Origin: Lachnoclostridium sp. UBA7215
GTDB lineage: Bacteria > Bacillota > Clostridia > Lachnospirales > Lachnospiraceae
Direction: 5' to 3'
DNA: 64,000 nt
Assembly (NCBI GenBank): GCA_002490465.1
Contig: DKUB01000061.1
Coordinates: forward strand, 27,773-91,772
A program made the translations under genes and the position numbers. The notes under the pieces were generated by a model. That model worked only from the letters and a program-made list of their open reading frames with translations. It ran no database searches and was not told where the DNA came from. Shown in pieces: positions 41,610-50,862 of this stretch. The first letter of the stretch is position 1, and every line of letters starts with the position of its first letter.

Positions 41610-41990
41610 TTAATCAATATTGTCATCAAATGCTGCCATGCCAGCGGCATCCGCATCCAAATCTACTGTGTGGAGTGTGCGCACTTTGCGCCTCTCCTGC
41701 TCTGCAGTCTGCAATATATAATCCTTTATTTCTTTTGCATTCCGAATATGTGATAAATGCAGGTGCGGGTCAGTGACATCACTGGAATAACAAACCACTG
41801 TACCCAATCCAAATATCCGCTCCAAAAAACTCCTGACCAGTTTTACATCCTGTACCCGGTACATAAGAGTATCATCTTCCACTGTGCGGAGCAAACCCTT
41901 TTTTATCGTAATTTTCTTTTCTTCTATTTGATAAACCGTAAATGACAATGGCAATCCAAATAAGAGGCAGCGCTTTCTTTCTCTATACAT
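41610..41990 (-). CDS. PH-domain (YdbS/bPH2-like) protein
   Basis: A 126-residue protein whose middle (LSFTVYQIEEKKITIKKGLL, then VQDVKLVRSFLERIFGLGTV and DVTDPHLHLSHIRNAKEIKDYI) is the bacterial PH-2 fold seen in YdbS/YdbT. Most relatives have membrane helices in front; this one lacks them and has a basic MYRERKRC start. I choose the ATG at 41990 (GGAG six bases ahead); an upstream GTG at 42017 overlaps the stop of the lipoprotein gene. C-terminal region is acidic. Function unknown; it lies just upstream of cheV. Confidence 0.7.
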   Translation of the reverse strand: MYRERKRCLLFGLPLSFTVYQIEEKKITIKKGLLRTVEDDTLMYRVQDVKLVRSFLERIFGLGTVVCYSSDVTDPHLHLSHIRNAKEIKDYILQTAEQERRKVRTLHTVDLDADAAGMAAFDDNID

Positions 41991-42016
41991 ATTTTTCTCC
42001 ATTTCAGGGTGCTTCA

Positions 42017-42745
42017 CTATATTGTGATATTATAGGTAGCCTGTTTATTGCTTCCAGCCTCATGTATATTTACTGTAGCACGTGTACCTTTTTTAGCCAT
42101 TGATTTTGGTATATTATATACAAGGACTGCTTTCTTCGTCTCCTTTGGCGCAAGAGAGAGCTTCAAATATTTCATATCGTTGCCCTCCAGAAGGTTAAGC
42201 CCGAGCTGATATGTTTCACCGTTAATTTCAAGCGGATAATCAATATTCCTCTTCATGAGATTAACACTTTGTTTCTTAGATGATGTATTCCGCAGTTGGA
42301 ATGCCACTATAAGGAGCCTCTCATCGCTATCCAACGGCACTTGAATATTTTTGTATTTTTTACAGGTCCATGCGTCTGAAAAGGAAACTTTAACATCGTC
42401 CAGATGATAAACATCATCCAGTGAAACATTCTGAAATGCGGATGTTTCTGCAGAACCGTCACCGGATACGCCGCTCCCGGAAACATTATCTGCAGCCTGC
42501 GGTCCCTCAGACGGAGTAATCGTTGCTTCCGGTGCAGGACTTGATGTCTCACCTGCTGCCTGACGCTGTTCCCTCGTAATCAGGCGCCATTGATAAGTGT
42601 CTGAATAACGCAGCAACACACCTGCGGAAAACTCCGCTACCATATCCGACTCTTCTTCCGTCATGTCTTTCACATCCATACACCCACTAAGGGAGAATAC
42701 AGCCAAAAACAGGACAGACAAAAGCAGTATTCTGTTGTATTTCAA
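42017..42745 (-). CDS. lipoprotein of unknown function, DUF4352-like fold possible
   Basis: A 242-residue product, TTG start after GGAGGAGGG. Lipobox SLSGC places Cys22 at the mature end. A Ser/Ala/Gly-rich linker (about 70-105) is followed by a beta-rich domain (about 110-240) containing KNIQVPLDSDERLLIVAFQL and PKETKKAVLVYNIPKS, strand patterns like DUF4352 immunoprotective-type domains, which is inference. It overlaps the PH-domain gene by one base, so the two are coupled. It lies downstream of the two-component system but on a separate unit. Confidence 0.65.
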   Translation of the reverse strand: MKYNRILLLSVLFLAVFSLSGCMDVKDMTEEESDMVAEFSAGVLLRYSDTYQWRLITREQRQAAGETSSPAPEATITPSEGPQAADNVSGSGVSGDGSAETSAFQNVSLDDVYHLDDVKVSFSDAWTCKKYKNIQVPLDSDERLLIVAFQLRNTSSKKQSVNLMKRNIDYPLEINGETYQLGLNLLEGNDMKYLKLSLAPKETKKAVLVYNIPKSMAKKGTRATVNIHEAGSNKQATYNITI

Positions 42746-42822
42746 TTTCTTCCCTCCTCCGACAATTAGTACATGATACTATTATAACACAAAAATTCCC
42801 GCACATCAATCAACACTTTTTA

Positions 42823-44370
42823 TCAATTCGCACTTTTCCTGTCCAACTCAAACCAAAATTCCACACCATTGTCATAATTTTTTACTCCATATTTCTGGTT
42901 ATGCGCCTCCATTACCGCTTTTACAATGGATAATCCTATTCCATTTCCGCCATATTCTCTCGTTCTGGCTTTATCAACTTTGTAAAATTTCGACCAGATT
43001 TTATCAATATCCCCTTCCGGAATCGGTTCTCCTGTATTAAACACACACACTCTCACAAGATCACGGTCTGGAACAATTTTAATCTCTATTTTCTTTTCAT
43101 TGCTGACATGATTAATGGCATTGCTGATATAATTTGTCACAACCTCTTCTATCATATATTCGTCAGCCCATACCATCACCGGCTCTTCTTCTCTCTTATA
43201 TGATAAAATGATTTCCTTTTGCTTAAACAAAATATCCGATGCATTCACAACGGAATCTAAAAGGCTGCACAAATTAAAATGCTCAAAATGCACCTGCCCA
43301 TTGCCAAATTCCAATTGATTCAAGCTGAGAAGGCGCTTAACCATCTGGTTCATTTTTGCCGCTTCATCCACAATAACATCACAGTAAAACTCGCGGCTCT
43401 CCGGGTCATCATTGACATTTTCCAGCAATCCCTCCGCGTATCCCTGTATAAGGGCAATGGGCGTCTTCAGCTCATGGGAGACATTAGCCAGAAATTCCTG
43501 CCGCATCTGTTCTTGTTCCGTCCGCCTCTGCAAATCAATCTGCAGCTCATTATTTGCCGTCTTCAGCTCTGAAATCGTCTCCTCAAGTTTATCGGACAGC
43601 GCATTCATGCTGTCACCCAAAACACCGATTTCATCACGCCTGGTATCCTGATACCGCGAAGAAAAATTCAATTTCTGCATATCTCTGGCATGCCTTGCCA
43701 ACCGCAAAATTGGCTTGGTATACTGATTGCTCACAAACATAATCAGGATAATCCCTGCCATAACAATAAAAACACCCACATGCAGCAGAAACTGATTAGA
43801 GACAGCTGCACTCTCCTGAATACTTTGATAATTAGCACGCAGGTACACCCAATAACTATCCTTCATCTGTCCGGTCAACTCAATATAATTGGAAGAAAGC
43901 CTTTCATCAAATACCTTATAGACCTCACAATTTTCTGACTGACTTAACATCTGACAATTCTCATCCAACTGCGTGCCAAAAAACACTGCCTTGACATATT
44001 TACCAAGCTGGTCTTTCGTGACTTCCTGCAGTCTGTCCGAATTAGCCGGATAAGCATAATCAAGAGTAGCAATATCACCGGAAATTGAATGCGCCTCCAC
44101 TTTAAGAACATATATATTAACGCCTGAATTAGAACTTAAAATATCCAATTTATCATAAATCCGGCTCTGTTCACCCTCTGAAAGCCCCTGCCAGTCCACT
44201 CCATCACATATTTTCACGGTACCGGAGTAAACACTTTTCATCTGTGTTACCTTTGTGTTCTGATAATAAGAAGGCAGAAAGAAAATATTGGCAAAATACA
44301 CACTTAGAATTGTGATAACGAGCATTCCCGTAAATATCATTATTAAACGTGTCCGTAGTGAACTGCGCAT
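42823..44370 (-). CDS. sensor histidine kinase
   Basis: A 515-residue class I kinase. Two transmembrane helices (about 8-32 and 196-214) bracket an extracellular sensor domain of 160 residues with three Cys. Then a HAMP domain (about 215-265), dimerisation domain with His299 (FLANVSHELKTPI), and ATPase domain (N box NYISNAINH, G boxes FNTGEPI and GGNGIGLSIV). It starts 17 bases after the response regulator stop. The sensed signal is unknown. Confidence 0.92.
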   Translation of the reverse strand: MRSSLRTRLIMIFTGMLVITILSVYFANIFFLPSYYQNTKVTQMKSVYSGTVKICDGVDWQGLSEGEQSRIYDKLDILSSNSGVNIYVLKVEAHSISGDIATLDYAYPANSDRLQEVTKDQLGKYVKAVFFGTQLDENCQMLSQSENCEVYKVFDERLSSNYIELTGQMKDSYWVYLRANYQSIQESAAVSNQFLLHVGVFIVMAGIILIMFVSNQYTKPILRLARHARDMQKLNFSSRYQDTRRDEIGVLGDSMNALSDKLEETISELKTANNELQIDLQRRTEQEQMRQEFLANVSHELKTPIALIQGYAEGLLENVNDDPESREFYCDVIVDEAAKMNQMVKRLLSLNQLEFGNGQVHFEHFNLCSLLDSVVNASDILFKQKEIILSYKREEEPVMVWADEYMIEEVVTNYISNAINHVSNEKKIEIKIVPDRDLVRVCVFNTGEPIPEGDIDKIWSKFYKVDKARTREYGGNGIGLSIVKAVMEAHNQKYGVKNYDNGVEFWFELDRKSAN

Positions 44371-44386
44371 AGCAACCCATCACCTC

Positions 44387-45067
44387 TTATTTTTTCTCCA
44401 CCTCAAATTTATAGCCCATTCCCCAAATCGTTTTAATGTAGCTTCCGTACTTTCCCATTTTACTCCTGAGTTTCTTTACATGAGTATCAATTGTCCGGGC
44501 ATCACCAAAATAATCATAGTCCCAGACATGATTTAATATGCGCTCGCGGGAAAGCGCAATACCTTTATTTTCCATAAAATACGTTAAAAGCTCAAACTCT
44601 TTAAAGCTGAGCTCTATTTTTTCTCCATCGATACGCACCTCATGGGCTGAGCGGTTCAAAACAATACCGCCATACTCCAACGTCTCCTCACTTGCTGCCA
44701 TCGTGCGGCGCAACAGTGCCTGAACCCTCGCTACAAGTATTTTGGGACTGAAGGGTTTGGAAATATACTCGTCCACGCCAAGCTCAAAGCCACGGAGTTC
44801 GTCTGTCTCTGCCCCCCTTGCGGTCAGCATAATGATTGGTACCTTAGAGTACTGGCGGATCTCACGGCACGTCTGCCAGCCATCCATTTTGGGCATCATT
44901 ACATCCAGGATGACAAGAGAAATATTTTTTTCAGCCAGAAAAATATCCACCGCCTCTTCGCCATTTGAAGCCTCTAAAACATTGAAATCCTGTTTAACTA
45001 AAAAATCACGAACCAGTTTACGCATTCTCTGCTCATCATCCACTATTAAAATCGTGTTGTCCGCCAT
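44387..45067 (-). CDS. OmpR/PhoB-family response regulator
   Basis: A 226-residue DNA-binding regulator: receiver domain with Asp55 (LVILDVMMPKMDGW), Thr and Lys in TARG and YISKPF, and a winged helix C-terminal domain (ELSFKEFELLTYFMENKG, RTIDTHVKKLRSKMG). It is phosphorylated by the kinase encoded just downstream. GGAGG precedes the ATG. It is the third of four genes in a row with the 202-residue membrane protein and the foldase, so they may be one regulon that answers envelope stress (inference). Confidence 0.93.
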   Translation of the reverse strand: MADNTILIVDDEQRMRKLVRDFLVKQDFNVLEASNGEEAVDIFLAEKNISLVILDVMMPKMDGWQTCREIRQYSKVPIIMLTARGAETDELRGFELGVDEYISKPFSPKILVARVQALLRRTMAASEETLEYGGIVLNRSAHEVRIDGEKIELSFKEFELLTYFMENKGIALSRERILNHVWDYDYFGDARTIDTHVKKLRSKMGKYGSYIKTIWGMGYKFEVEKK

Positions 45068-45097
45068 CTTTTTCCTCCATTTTTCAATATTTCAAAA

Positions 45098-45706
45098 TCA
45101 CTGAGCTGCATCCGGTTGTGCAGACTCCTCCGGCACAGCCGACGGCTGCCCCTCATTTTCCTGGAGTTTCTTTTCTTTCTCCTCCAGCTCCGTCTGCCAA
45201 TACTCGTACTTATTAATCAGCTCTTCTTCCATATTAGCTTTATAATTTGTAAAGTATGTGAAAATTGAATATTCCATCCGAAAATTTATAACTACAAAAC
45301 CGGCAATTAATATAACAAGCGCTGCTATAACAATTTTAAATTTTTTATTGAGAAGGCGCTGTCCCTCATAAAGTCTCTGAAAACGGTTTTCTCTGTAGGA
45401 ACGCTCCTGTAAAACGTCCTGTCCTGTATTTTTTACAACTTTGACAGGAATATCCTCCAGCTCTTCTAATGGCACTATCTTATTTTGCTCCATCGTCTGA
45501 CGCAGCTCAAGCAGAAAGCAATATCCGATAACTGTCTGGAACATCTTATCGGCAACTGCCTTAATATATACCTTATGGGCGTTTTCCCCCAATGTCAGGT
45601 CCACGTTTTTTCGTATTTGTTCTATAAATTCAAGTTCCTTTTCCGCCCGGTCATAATCCTCCCTGCTCTCAAAAGAAAAATGCTCAATGGATATTTTTTC
45701 ACCCAT
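45098..45706 (-). CDS. single-pass membrane protein of unknown function
   Basis: A 202-residue product with a cytoplasmic N-terminal helix-rich part (1-115), one transmembrane helix (about 120-142, IVIAALVILIAGFVVINF) and an outer coiled segment (about 150-190) ending in a Ser/Ala/Gln/Pro stretch. GGGGGAAGACCT precedes the ATG. It lies between the foldase and the response regulator with 11-30 base spacers, so it is probably in the same transcript. No recognised family. Confidence 0.68.
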   Translation of the reverse strand: MGEKISIEHFSFESREDYDRAEKELEFIEQIRKNVDLTLGENAHKVYIKAVADKMFQTVIGYCFLLELRQTMEQNKIVPLEELEDIPVKVVKNTGQDVLQERSYRENRFQRLYEGQRLLNKKFKIVIAALVILIAGFVVINFRMEYSIFTYFTNYKANMEEELINKYEYWQTELEEKEKKLQENEGQPSAVPEESAQPDAAQ

Positions 45707-45717
45707 AGGTCTTCCCC

Positions 45718-46809
45718 CTATTTTATCACAGCATGCTCACTGACATAATCCTTTGCCATAGCCACCAGAATATCATCTTTAGGACGGCTTCCGTAATCCT
45801 CCTCATAATCCTCATACAGATGCTCAAGAGTCTCGTCGTCATCCTCCTCATACTCCATCAGCTTTATCAAATATTTCCGGCAGGTGTCGTCATCCAGCTT
45901 GAAATTTTCCCATTTGGCAATTGTCTTCGCCACCATGCGGTCCCGTACTACATCTTTTGCCGTATCCTTTACACTTTCCTCATCCATCATAAGGCTCTCC
46001 ATTAATTCCTCATACGAAATACCGCTAATCTCCGCAAAACCTGCATACTGCATATTCAGATTCTCAACTTCTTCCTCTATAAGCTGTTTCGGATACTTAT
46101 TAACCTGTCCCTGTTCCATCAAAGCGTCCCAGGCAAGTTCAGAGAGATTTTCCATATTTTCTTTCCGTAGCCTTTTCTCAATTTTTTTTCTGTAAGACGC
46201 AACATCTTTGCATTTCCCTTTTGATATTTTATCCGCGTATGCATCATCAAACTTTGCCTTAATATTTACTTTGTAAACAACCTCCCGTCCGGCCAGCGCA
46301 GCATCAGGGTAATCTTTTGAAAAACTTAATGGTACAGAATATGTCTGACCAACCTCCCGGCCTACAAGCGCATCCTCAAAGGCTTCCATGTACGCATGTT
46401 TGCCGACAACGAGCAAAACATCATCCCCCTGCAGGTCTTCCACTTCCACACCCGCTATGGATGCCGTATAATCGACATAGGCATAGTCACCTTTTTTAAT
46501 GGTTTTATTTCCCTCTATCACTTTAAATTTATCATCAAGCACTGCAGACAATTCAAGGTCAATATCTTCCTCATCCGGCTCTACCAGCACCTCTACTTTC
46601 TTATAATTTCCTACTTTAATTGTTTCCGTTTCCTGATAATCGAAACTCTCTCCATCCGGGATGACAAGATTTACGCTTTTTCCACCTGAATCCTCCGCCC
46701 TGTTCCTGTTTTTGTTTATACATACGGCAGCTATTACAATCCCAATTACAAAAATGGCAAGAATTATCCCAACAGCCACTTTATTTTTCAGCAATCCCTT
46801 CAATATCAT
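45718..46809 (-). CDS. membrane-anchored trigger-factor-like peptidyl-prolyl isomerase
   Basis: A 363-residue protein with an N-terminal transmembrane anchor (about 10-30), an FKBP-type isomerase domain (about 100-190, KGDYAYVDYTA, GREVGQTYSVPL) and a trigger-factor-like C-terminal helical arm (about 200-363). Unlike cytoplasmic trigger factor it has no ribosome-binding domain, so it probably folds proteins on the outer face of the membrane, as PrsA-type foldases do. Codon start is ATG with GAGGG very close to it, so the true start could be a few codons on. Secreted products of the window may be its clients. Confidence 0.78.
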   Translation of the reverse strand: MILKGLLKNKVAVGIILAIFVIGIVIAAVCINKNRNRAEDSGGKSVNLVIPDGESFDYQETETIKVGNYKKVEVLVEPDEEDIDLELSAVLDDKFKVIEGNKTIKKGDYAYVDYTASIAGVEVEDLQGDDVLLVVGKHAYMEAFEDALVGREVGQTYSVPLSFSKDYPDAALAGREVVYKVNIKAKFDDAYADKISKGKCKDVASYRKKIEKRLRKENMENLSELAWDALMEQGQVNKYPKQLIEEEVENLNMQYAGFAEISGISYEELMESLMMDEESVKDTAKDVVRDRMVAKTIAKWENFKLDDDTCRKYLIKLMEYEEDDDETLEHLYEDYEEDYGSRPKDDILVAMAKDYVSEHAVIK

Positions 46810-46832
46810 CCCTCATTTCCATATTACTGATT

Positions 46833-46864
46833 TTAAAAGCGGCGTAAAAATCCGCCGCTTTTCT
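46833..46864 (-). terminator. leuCD terminator
   Basis: AAAAGCGGCG and CGCCGCTTTT (46835-46844, 46853-46862) form a perfect 10-bp stem with an 8-base loop, followed by T-rich sequence on the minus strand. Confidence 0.85.
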
Positions 46865-46879
46865 AAGGTACGCATTCCG

Positions 46880-47371
46880 TCATGCCTCACCTGAATTAAT
46901 ATAATTCATCAGCCCCTCTGCCTTAATAATGCGCTGCATAAACTCCGGAAACGCCTGTCCCTGATAACTCTCCTGCTTTGTTTTATTCGTGATGATACCA
47001 CTGTCAAAATCAATTTCCACTTCATCACCGGCAGCTATCTTCTCAGAGGCTTCCCGGCACTCAATAATCGGCAAACCAATATTAATGGCATTACGATAAA
47101 AAATACGGGCAAAAGTCTCTGCAATCACACAGCTGACTCCGGATGCTTTAATGGCAATCGGAGCATGCTCACGCGACGAGCCGCATCCAAAATTTTTCTC
47201 TGCCACAATAATGTCTCCCGTCTGCACCTTCTTTACAAAATCGGTATCAATATCTTCCATACAGTGCGCCGCAAGCTCTGCCGGATCGGAGGAGTTCAGA
47301 TAACGCGCCGGAATAATAACATCGGTATCTACATTGTCTCCATATTTAAATACTTTCCCTGTTGCTTTCAT
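46880..47371 (-). CDS. leuD: 3-isopropylmalate dehydratase, small subunit
   Basis: A 163-residue swivel domain protein of the aconitase superfamily, forming the isopropylmalate isomerase with LeuC. TGKVFKYGDNVDTDVIIPARYLN at the start and CGSSREHAPIAIKASG with the substrate-binding arginine are clear. The ATG lies 11 bases after the leuC stop. It converts 2-isopropylmalate to 3-isopropylmalate, upstream of LeuB (13.9 kb). Confidence 0.95.
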   Translation of the reverse strand: MKATGKVFKYGDNVDTDVIIPARYLNSSDPAELAAHCMEDIDTDFVKKVQTGDIIVAEKNFGCGSSREHAPIAIKASGVSCVIAETFARIFYRNAINIGLPIIECREASEKIAAGDEVEIDFDSGIITNKTKQESYQGQAFPEFMQRIIKAEGLMNYINSGEA

Positions 47372-47382
47372 CGTAATCCTCC

Positions 47383-48648
47383 TTACAGTCCAAGCTCTGA
47401 TGGCTCTGATATTTTACCGAGAACAGCACTGGCCGCCGCCACAGCCGGACTTGCCAGATAAACCTCGGAATCCACGTGTCCCATACGTCCGACAAAGTTA
47501 CGGTTTGTCGTGGACACCGCTCTCTCTCCCGCTGCCAGAATTCCCATATAGCCGCCCAGACACGGCCCACATGTCGGTGTGCTGACAATGGCACCCGCCC
47601 GGATGAATGTCTGAGTCAGCCCTTCTTCGATTGCCTGCAGATAAACAGCCTGAGTAGCCGGAATCACGATACAGCGGATTCCTTTTTTTACCTTGCGGCC
47701 CTCTAACACTTTTGCAGCTATGCGCATGTCTTCTATCCGTCCATTTGTACAGGAACCGATCACTACCTGGTCAATCGCTACCTCGCCGGATTCATGAATC
47801 GTTTTTGTGTTTTCCGGTAAATGCGGAAATGCCACTGTCGGCTCTAAGCCCCCCAAATCAATTGTAATTGTCTCGTCATACTCCGCATCCTCATCCGGCT
47901 CATATACCGTATACTCTTTATCCGAGTGCTCTTTCATATAGGCAATTGTACTGTCATCTACCGGGAAAATACCATTTTTAGCCCCTGCCTCTATCGCCAT
48001 ATTGGCAATCGTAAACCGGTCATCCATCGACAGATTTGCCACACCGTCCCCTGTAAATTCAAGAGAGCGGTACAGGGCGCCGTCAACACCGATTTTCCCT
48101 ATCAGATGCAGAATTACATCTTTGCCGCTGACCCATTTTTTCGGTTTCCCTGTCAATACAACACGGATGGCCGATGGAACTTTAAACCACGCCTTTCCGG
48201 TTATCATCCCGGCTCCCATATCTGTGCTTCCAACCCCTGTCGAAAATGCGCCGAGTGCACCATATGTGCAAGTATGGGAATCTGCGCCGATACATGTCTC
48301 ACCGGCAACAATCAGTCCCTTCTCCGGGAGCAGTGCATGCTCAATGCCCATTTCCCCCACTTCAAAATAATTAGTAATTCCCTGTGCTTTTGCATATTCC
48401 CGGACACATTTGCAGTGTTCCGCAGATTTAATATCTTTGTTTGGGGCAAAATGATCCGGTACCAGTGCAATTTTATCTTTATCAAATACCGTTTTTTTAT
48501 TCAGCCTCTCCGCCTCATGAATAGCCACCGGCCCTGTAATATCGTTCGCCAGCACCAAATCCAGTTCCGCCTCAATAAGCTGCCCTGCCGTTACCGATTC
48601 CAGCCCTGCATGGGCCGCCAATATTTTTTGCGTCATTGTCATTCCCAT
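47383..48648 (-). CDS. leuC: 3-isopropylmalate dehydratase, large subunit
   Basis: A 421-residue aconitase-type protein with an iron-sulfur cluster. Cluster cysteines are in GSCTNGRIEDM and TPTCGPCLGG; active-site GADSHTCTYGALGAF and NLSMDDRFTIANMAIEAGA are present. The length matches the short HacA-type LeuC of Clostridia and archaea. I choose the ATG at 48648, about 11 bases behind AGGAG; longer frames upstream lack a site. It forms the isomerase with LeuD. It has its own promoter within the dut-leuC gap. Confidence 0.95.
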   Translation of the reverse strand: MGMTMTQKILAAHAGLESVTAGQLIEAELDLVLANDITGPVAIHEAERLNKKTVFDKDKIALVPDHFAPNKDIKSAEHCKCVREYAKAQGITNYFEVGEMGIEHALLPEKGLIVAGETCIGADSHTCTYGALGAFSTGVGSTDMGAGMITGKAWFKVPSAIRVVLTGKPKKWVSGKDVILHLIGKIGVDGALYRSLEFTGDGVANLSMDDRFTIANMAIEAGAKNGIFPVDDSTIAYMKEHSDKEYTVYEPDEDAEYDETITIDLGGLEPTVAFPHLPENTKTIHESGEVAIDQVVIGSCTNGRIEDMRIAAKVLEGRKVKKGIRCIVIPATQAVYLQAIEEGLTQTFIRAGAIVSTPTCGPCLGGYMGILAAGERAVSTTNRNFVGRMGHVDSEVYLASPAVAAASAVLGKISEPSELGL

Positions 48649-48700
48649 ATAACTCTTCACTCCTGTATTCATGTTAATCACTCTGTTCTTGCGTTTGTTT

Positions 48701-48729
48701 ATTTTATCAAATTTTATCCTGTCCGTCAA
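48701..48729 (-). promoter_or_regulatory. promoter of leuC-leuD
   Basis: TTGACG, 17 bases, TAAAAT on the minus strand. A second TAAAAT lies ten bases upstream of the first. The leader is only about 45 bases, so there is no room for a T-box. Confidence 0.6.
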
Positions 48730-48738
48730 ATCTTACCT

Positions 48739-49194
48739 TCATTTTATTCCGGTAGAGCCAAAGCCTCCCTCACCGCGCACCGTATCCGAAAGTTCCTCCG
48801 CCTCCTCATATTCCGCAAAAAAATAAGGCGTAATAACCATCTGCGCAATTCTCTCCCCGGACTCAACCGTGATATCCGAATTGGAATGATTGTACAGAGC
48901 CACCATAATCTCCCCCCGGTAGTCCGAATCAATGACGCCGACTTTATTTGCCGGGGCCAGCCCCTTTTTACAGGCAAGACCGCTCCGCGCATAAATAAGC
49001 CCGACCATCCCGGCTGGAATCTCCATCGCAAGCCCTGTCGGCACAAATTCCGTCTCCCCCGCCCTGACAGTCAGCGGCTCATCCAGACATGCATATAAAT
49101 CCGCCCCTGCGGCCCACTGTGTGCCATAACACGGCTGCTTTGCCTGTTCTCTCAGTCTTTTAAACCGCAATGTCGTTTTTTGTATCTCTCTCAT
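48739..49194 (-). CDS. dut: dUTP diphosphatase
   Basis: A 151-residue trimeric dUTPase. The five motifs are visible: GADLYACLD, YARSGLACKKG, NKVGVIDSDYRGEI, GERIAQMVI and the C-terminal GEGGFGSTG. It hydrolyses dUTP to dUMP, limiting uracil in DNA and feeding thymidylate synthesis. GGAGGACAAA precedes the ATG. It follows nrdG, another nucleotide-metabolism gene, by 27 bases. Confidence 0.95.
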   Translation of the reverse strand: MREIQKTTLRFKRLREQAKQPCYGTQWAAGADLYACLDEPLTVRAGETEFVPTGLAMEIPAGMVGLIYARSGLACKKGLAPANKVGVIDSDYRGEIMVALYNHSNSDITVESGERIAQMVITPYFFAEYEEAEELSDTVRGEGGFGSTGIK

Positions 49195-49221
49195 TTTGTC
49201 CTCCGCTTATTCCATAAAAAT

Positions 49222-49758
49222 TTACTCTGCCTGTATTTCACCTTCCCATCGAATCAGACTGCCTGCCTCTAATGATTTCTTTACATCAATAATTCTCTGG
49301 TTATCGGAACCCCGGAAATTTATTTTCAGATTTTTCCGCTCAGCTACAAACTCCCCGTCTACCAATATATCGATATAGCTGAGCAGTTCCCTTGTTGTTT
49401 CCGACTCCCGGCACATCCGTTCTGTTATATCCCTGTCAAACAGATATCCGGTATAGCACCACACAGTCTTCTCCGGATATAAAGCATGCACCCGCCGCAG
49501 CAGGGGAAGAAGCCCCTCCTGATTCACAGGCTCTAACGGCTCACCCCCAAGAAGGGTTAAACCCGCAATATGCGCCGGCTTCATATATTCAATAATAGCC
49601 TCAATCTCTTTTTCAGTAAAAGGATTTCCATAATTAAAATCCCATGTTTCCTGATTAAAACAGTCCTTACAGTGATGGGTACACCCGCTGACAAAAAGCG
49701 AGACCCTCACACCAGTTCCATTCGCTACGTCATATGGCTTAATTTCTGCATAATTCAT
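49222..49758 (-). CDS. nrdG: anaerobic ribonucleotide reductase activating protein (radical SAM)
   Basis: A 178-residue radical SAM enzyme that makes the glycyl radical on NrdD. The cluster motif is CTHHCKDC, and TLLGGEPLEP follows. The ATG at 49758 gives the usual N-terminus MNYAEIKPYDVANGTG; a GTG 13 codons upstream overlaps the mutY stop but is not conserved in the family. NrdD itself is outside this window. Confidence 0.94.
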   Translation of the reverse strand: MNYAEIKPYDVANGTGVRVSLFVSGCTHHCKDCFNQETWDFNYGNPFTEKEIEAIIEYMKPAHIAGLTLLGGEPLEPVNQEGLLPLLRRVHALYPEKTVWCYTGYLFDRDITERMCRESETTRELLSYIDILVDGEFVAERKNLKINFRGSDNQRIIDVKKSLEAGSLIRWEGEIQAE

Positions 49759-49793
49759 TTTGACACACTCTTTTCTATCACAAATATAAACTC

Positions 49794-50855
49794 TCACAAA
49801 AGCTTATCCCGAAAATACCAAAAAGCCGCCGGTATCGCATACTTCTCTCTGAGCTCTCCCCTTTTCGCCCACACAATTCCCTGTATCATATCTTCCGGAA
49901 AATCCCGTGACACTTCGATAAGATAACCTGACATATGCCACTCTACATGGGAAAATATATGCTTTGCACAGCCAAGCTCTTTTATCTGAAACGAATGTAA
50001 GCCCTGAACAGACAGCCACTCTTTTAATTCTCCCGGGGTTTTTGCCCCTTCTATGGATGGAAATTCCCACATTCCGGCCAGCAGTCCCTGTTCCCCCCGC
50101 TTTGCCAGACCAACCCGTCCCTCTCTCTCAAAAAGGAGGACCGTCCGCTCTTCGATTCGTCTTGCTCTCTTCTCCTTTTTCACCGGCAAATCACTCTCAT
50201 GCCCGGCAAGATGTCCCTCGCATAAATGGCGCAGCGGACATTCCACGCAGAAAGGAGTTCCATTCGGGATGCATACGGTCTCTCCCAGTTCCATAATCCC
50301 CTGGTTAAACTCTCCGGGACAGTTTTTTGGTATGACCGCCATAACAGAGCGTTCCACTTTTCTGCGGACTGCCTGACGCATAATGTCCTCCCGGCAGTCC
50401 AGGCAGCGCATAAAAACCCGCATAACATTCCCGTCAACGGCCGGTGCAGAAATCCCATAGGCAATAGACGCGATAGCTCCCGCTGTATAATTTCCTATTC
50501 CCGGCAGTTTCAGCAGCAAACCGTAGTCTGCCGGAAGTTTCCCCTCATACCTCTCTACCATAATCATGGCAGCCCTCTTCAGATTTTTCGCGCGGTTGTA
50601 ATACCCTAATCCCTCCCAGAGCTTCAGCAATTCCTCCTCCGGTACATCTGCCAGCGCTTCCACATCCGGAAGTCTTTGAATAAATCGGCTGTAATACGCT
50701 TTTACTGCTTCAATCCTTGTCTGCTGCAGCATAATCTCCGAAACCCACACATGATACGGCGTTGGCTCATCCCGCCATGGCATACTCCTTTTATTGTCCC
50801 GGTACCACTGACAGAGCGGCTGTACAAACACCCTCAAATCAAATATATCCTCCAC
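49794..50855 (-). CDS. mutY: A/G-specific adenine glycosylase
   Basis: A 353-residue repair enzyme that removes adenine opposite 8-oxoguanine. EIMLQQTRIEAV holds the catalytic Glu, LLKLPGIGNYTAGAIASIA the helix-hairpin-helix, and the iron-sulfur cysteines are in CIPNGTPFCVECPLRHLC, a seven-residue first gap instead of the six of E. coli. A C-terminal NUDIX-like domain (about 225-345) recognises the oxoguanine. I choose the GTG at 50855; the earlier TTG at 50876 would overlap the preceding gene. Start is uncertain. Confidence 0.9.
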   Translation of the reverse strand: MEDIFDLRVFVQPLCQWYRDNKRSMPWRDEPTPYHVWVSEIMLQQTRIEAVKAYYSRFIQRLPDVEALADVPEEELLKLWEGLGYYNRAKNLKRAAMIMVERYEGKLPADYGLLLKLPGIGNYTAGAIASIAYGISAPAVDGNVMRVFMRCLDCREDIMRQAVRRKVERSVMAVIPKNCPGEFNQGIMELGETVCIPNGTPFCVECPLRHLCEGHLAGHESDLPVKKEKRARRIEERTVLLFEREGRVGLAKRGEQGLLAGMWEFPSIEGAKTPGELKEWLSVQGLHSFQIKELGCAKHIFSHVEWHMSGYLIEVSRDFPEDMIQGIVWAKRGELREKYAIPAAFWYFRDKLL

Positions 50856-50862
50856 GGTTCTG

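Noticed and set aside
47926..49098. A 390-codon plus-strand ORF opposite leuC and dut
   Set aside because: Its composition (Cys, His, Arg, Ile rich) is that of an antisense shadow, and both real genes on the minus strand are intact and conserved.
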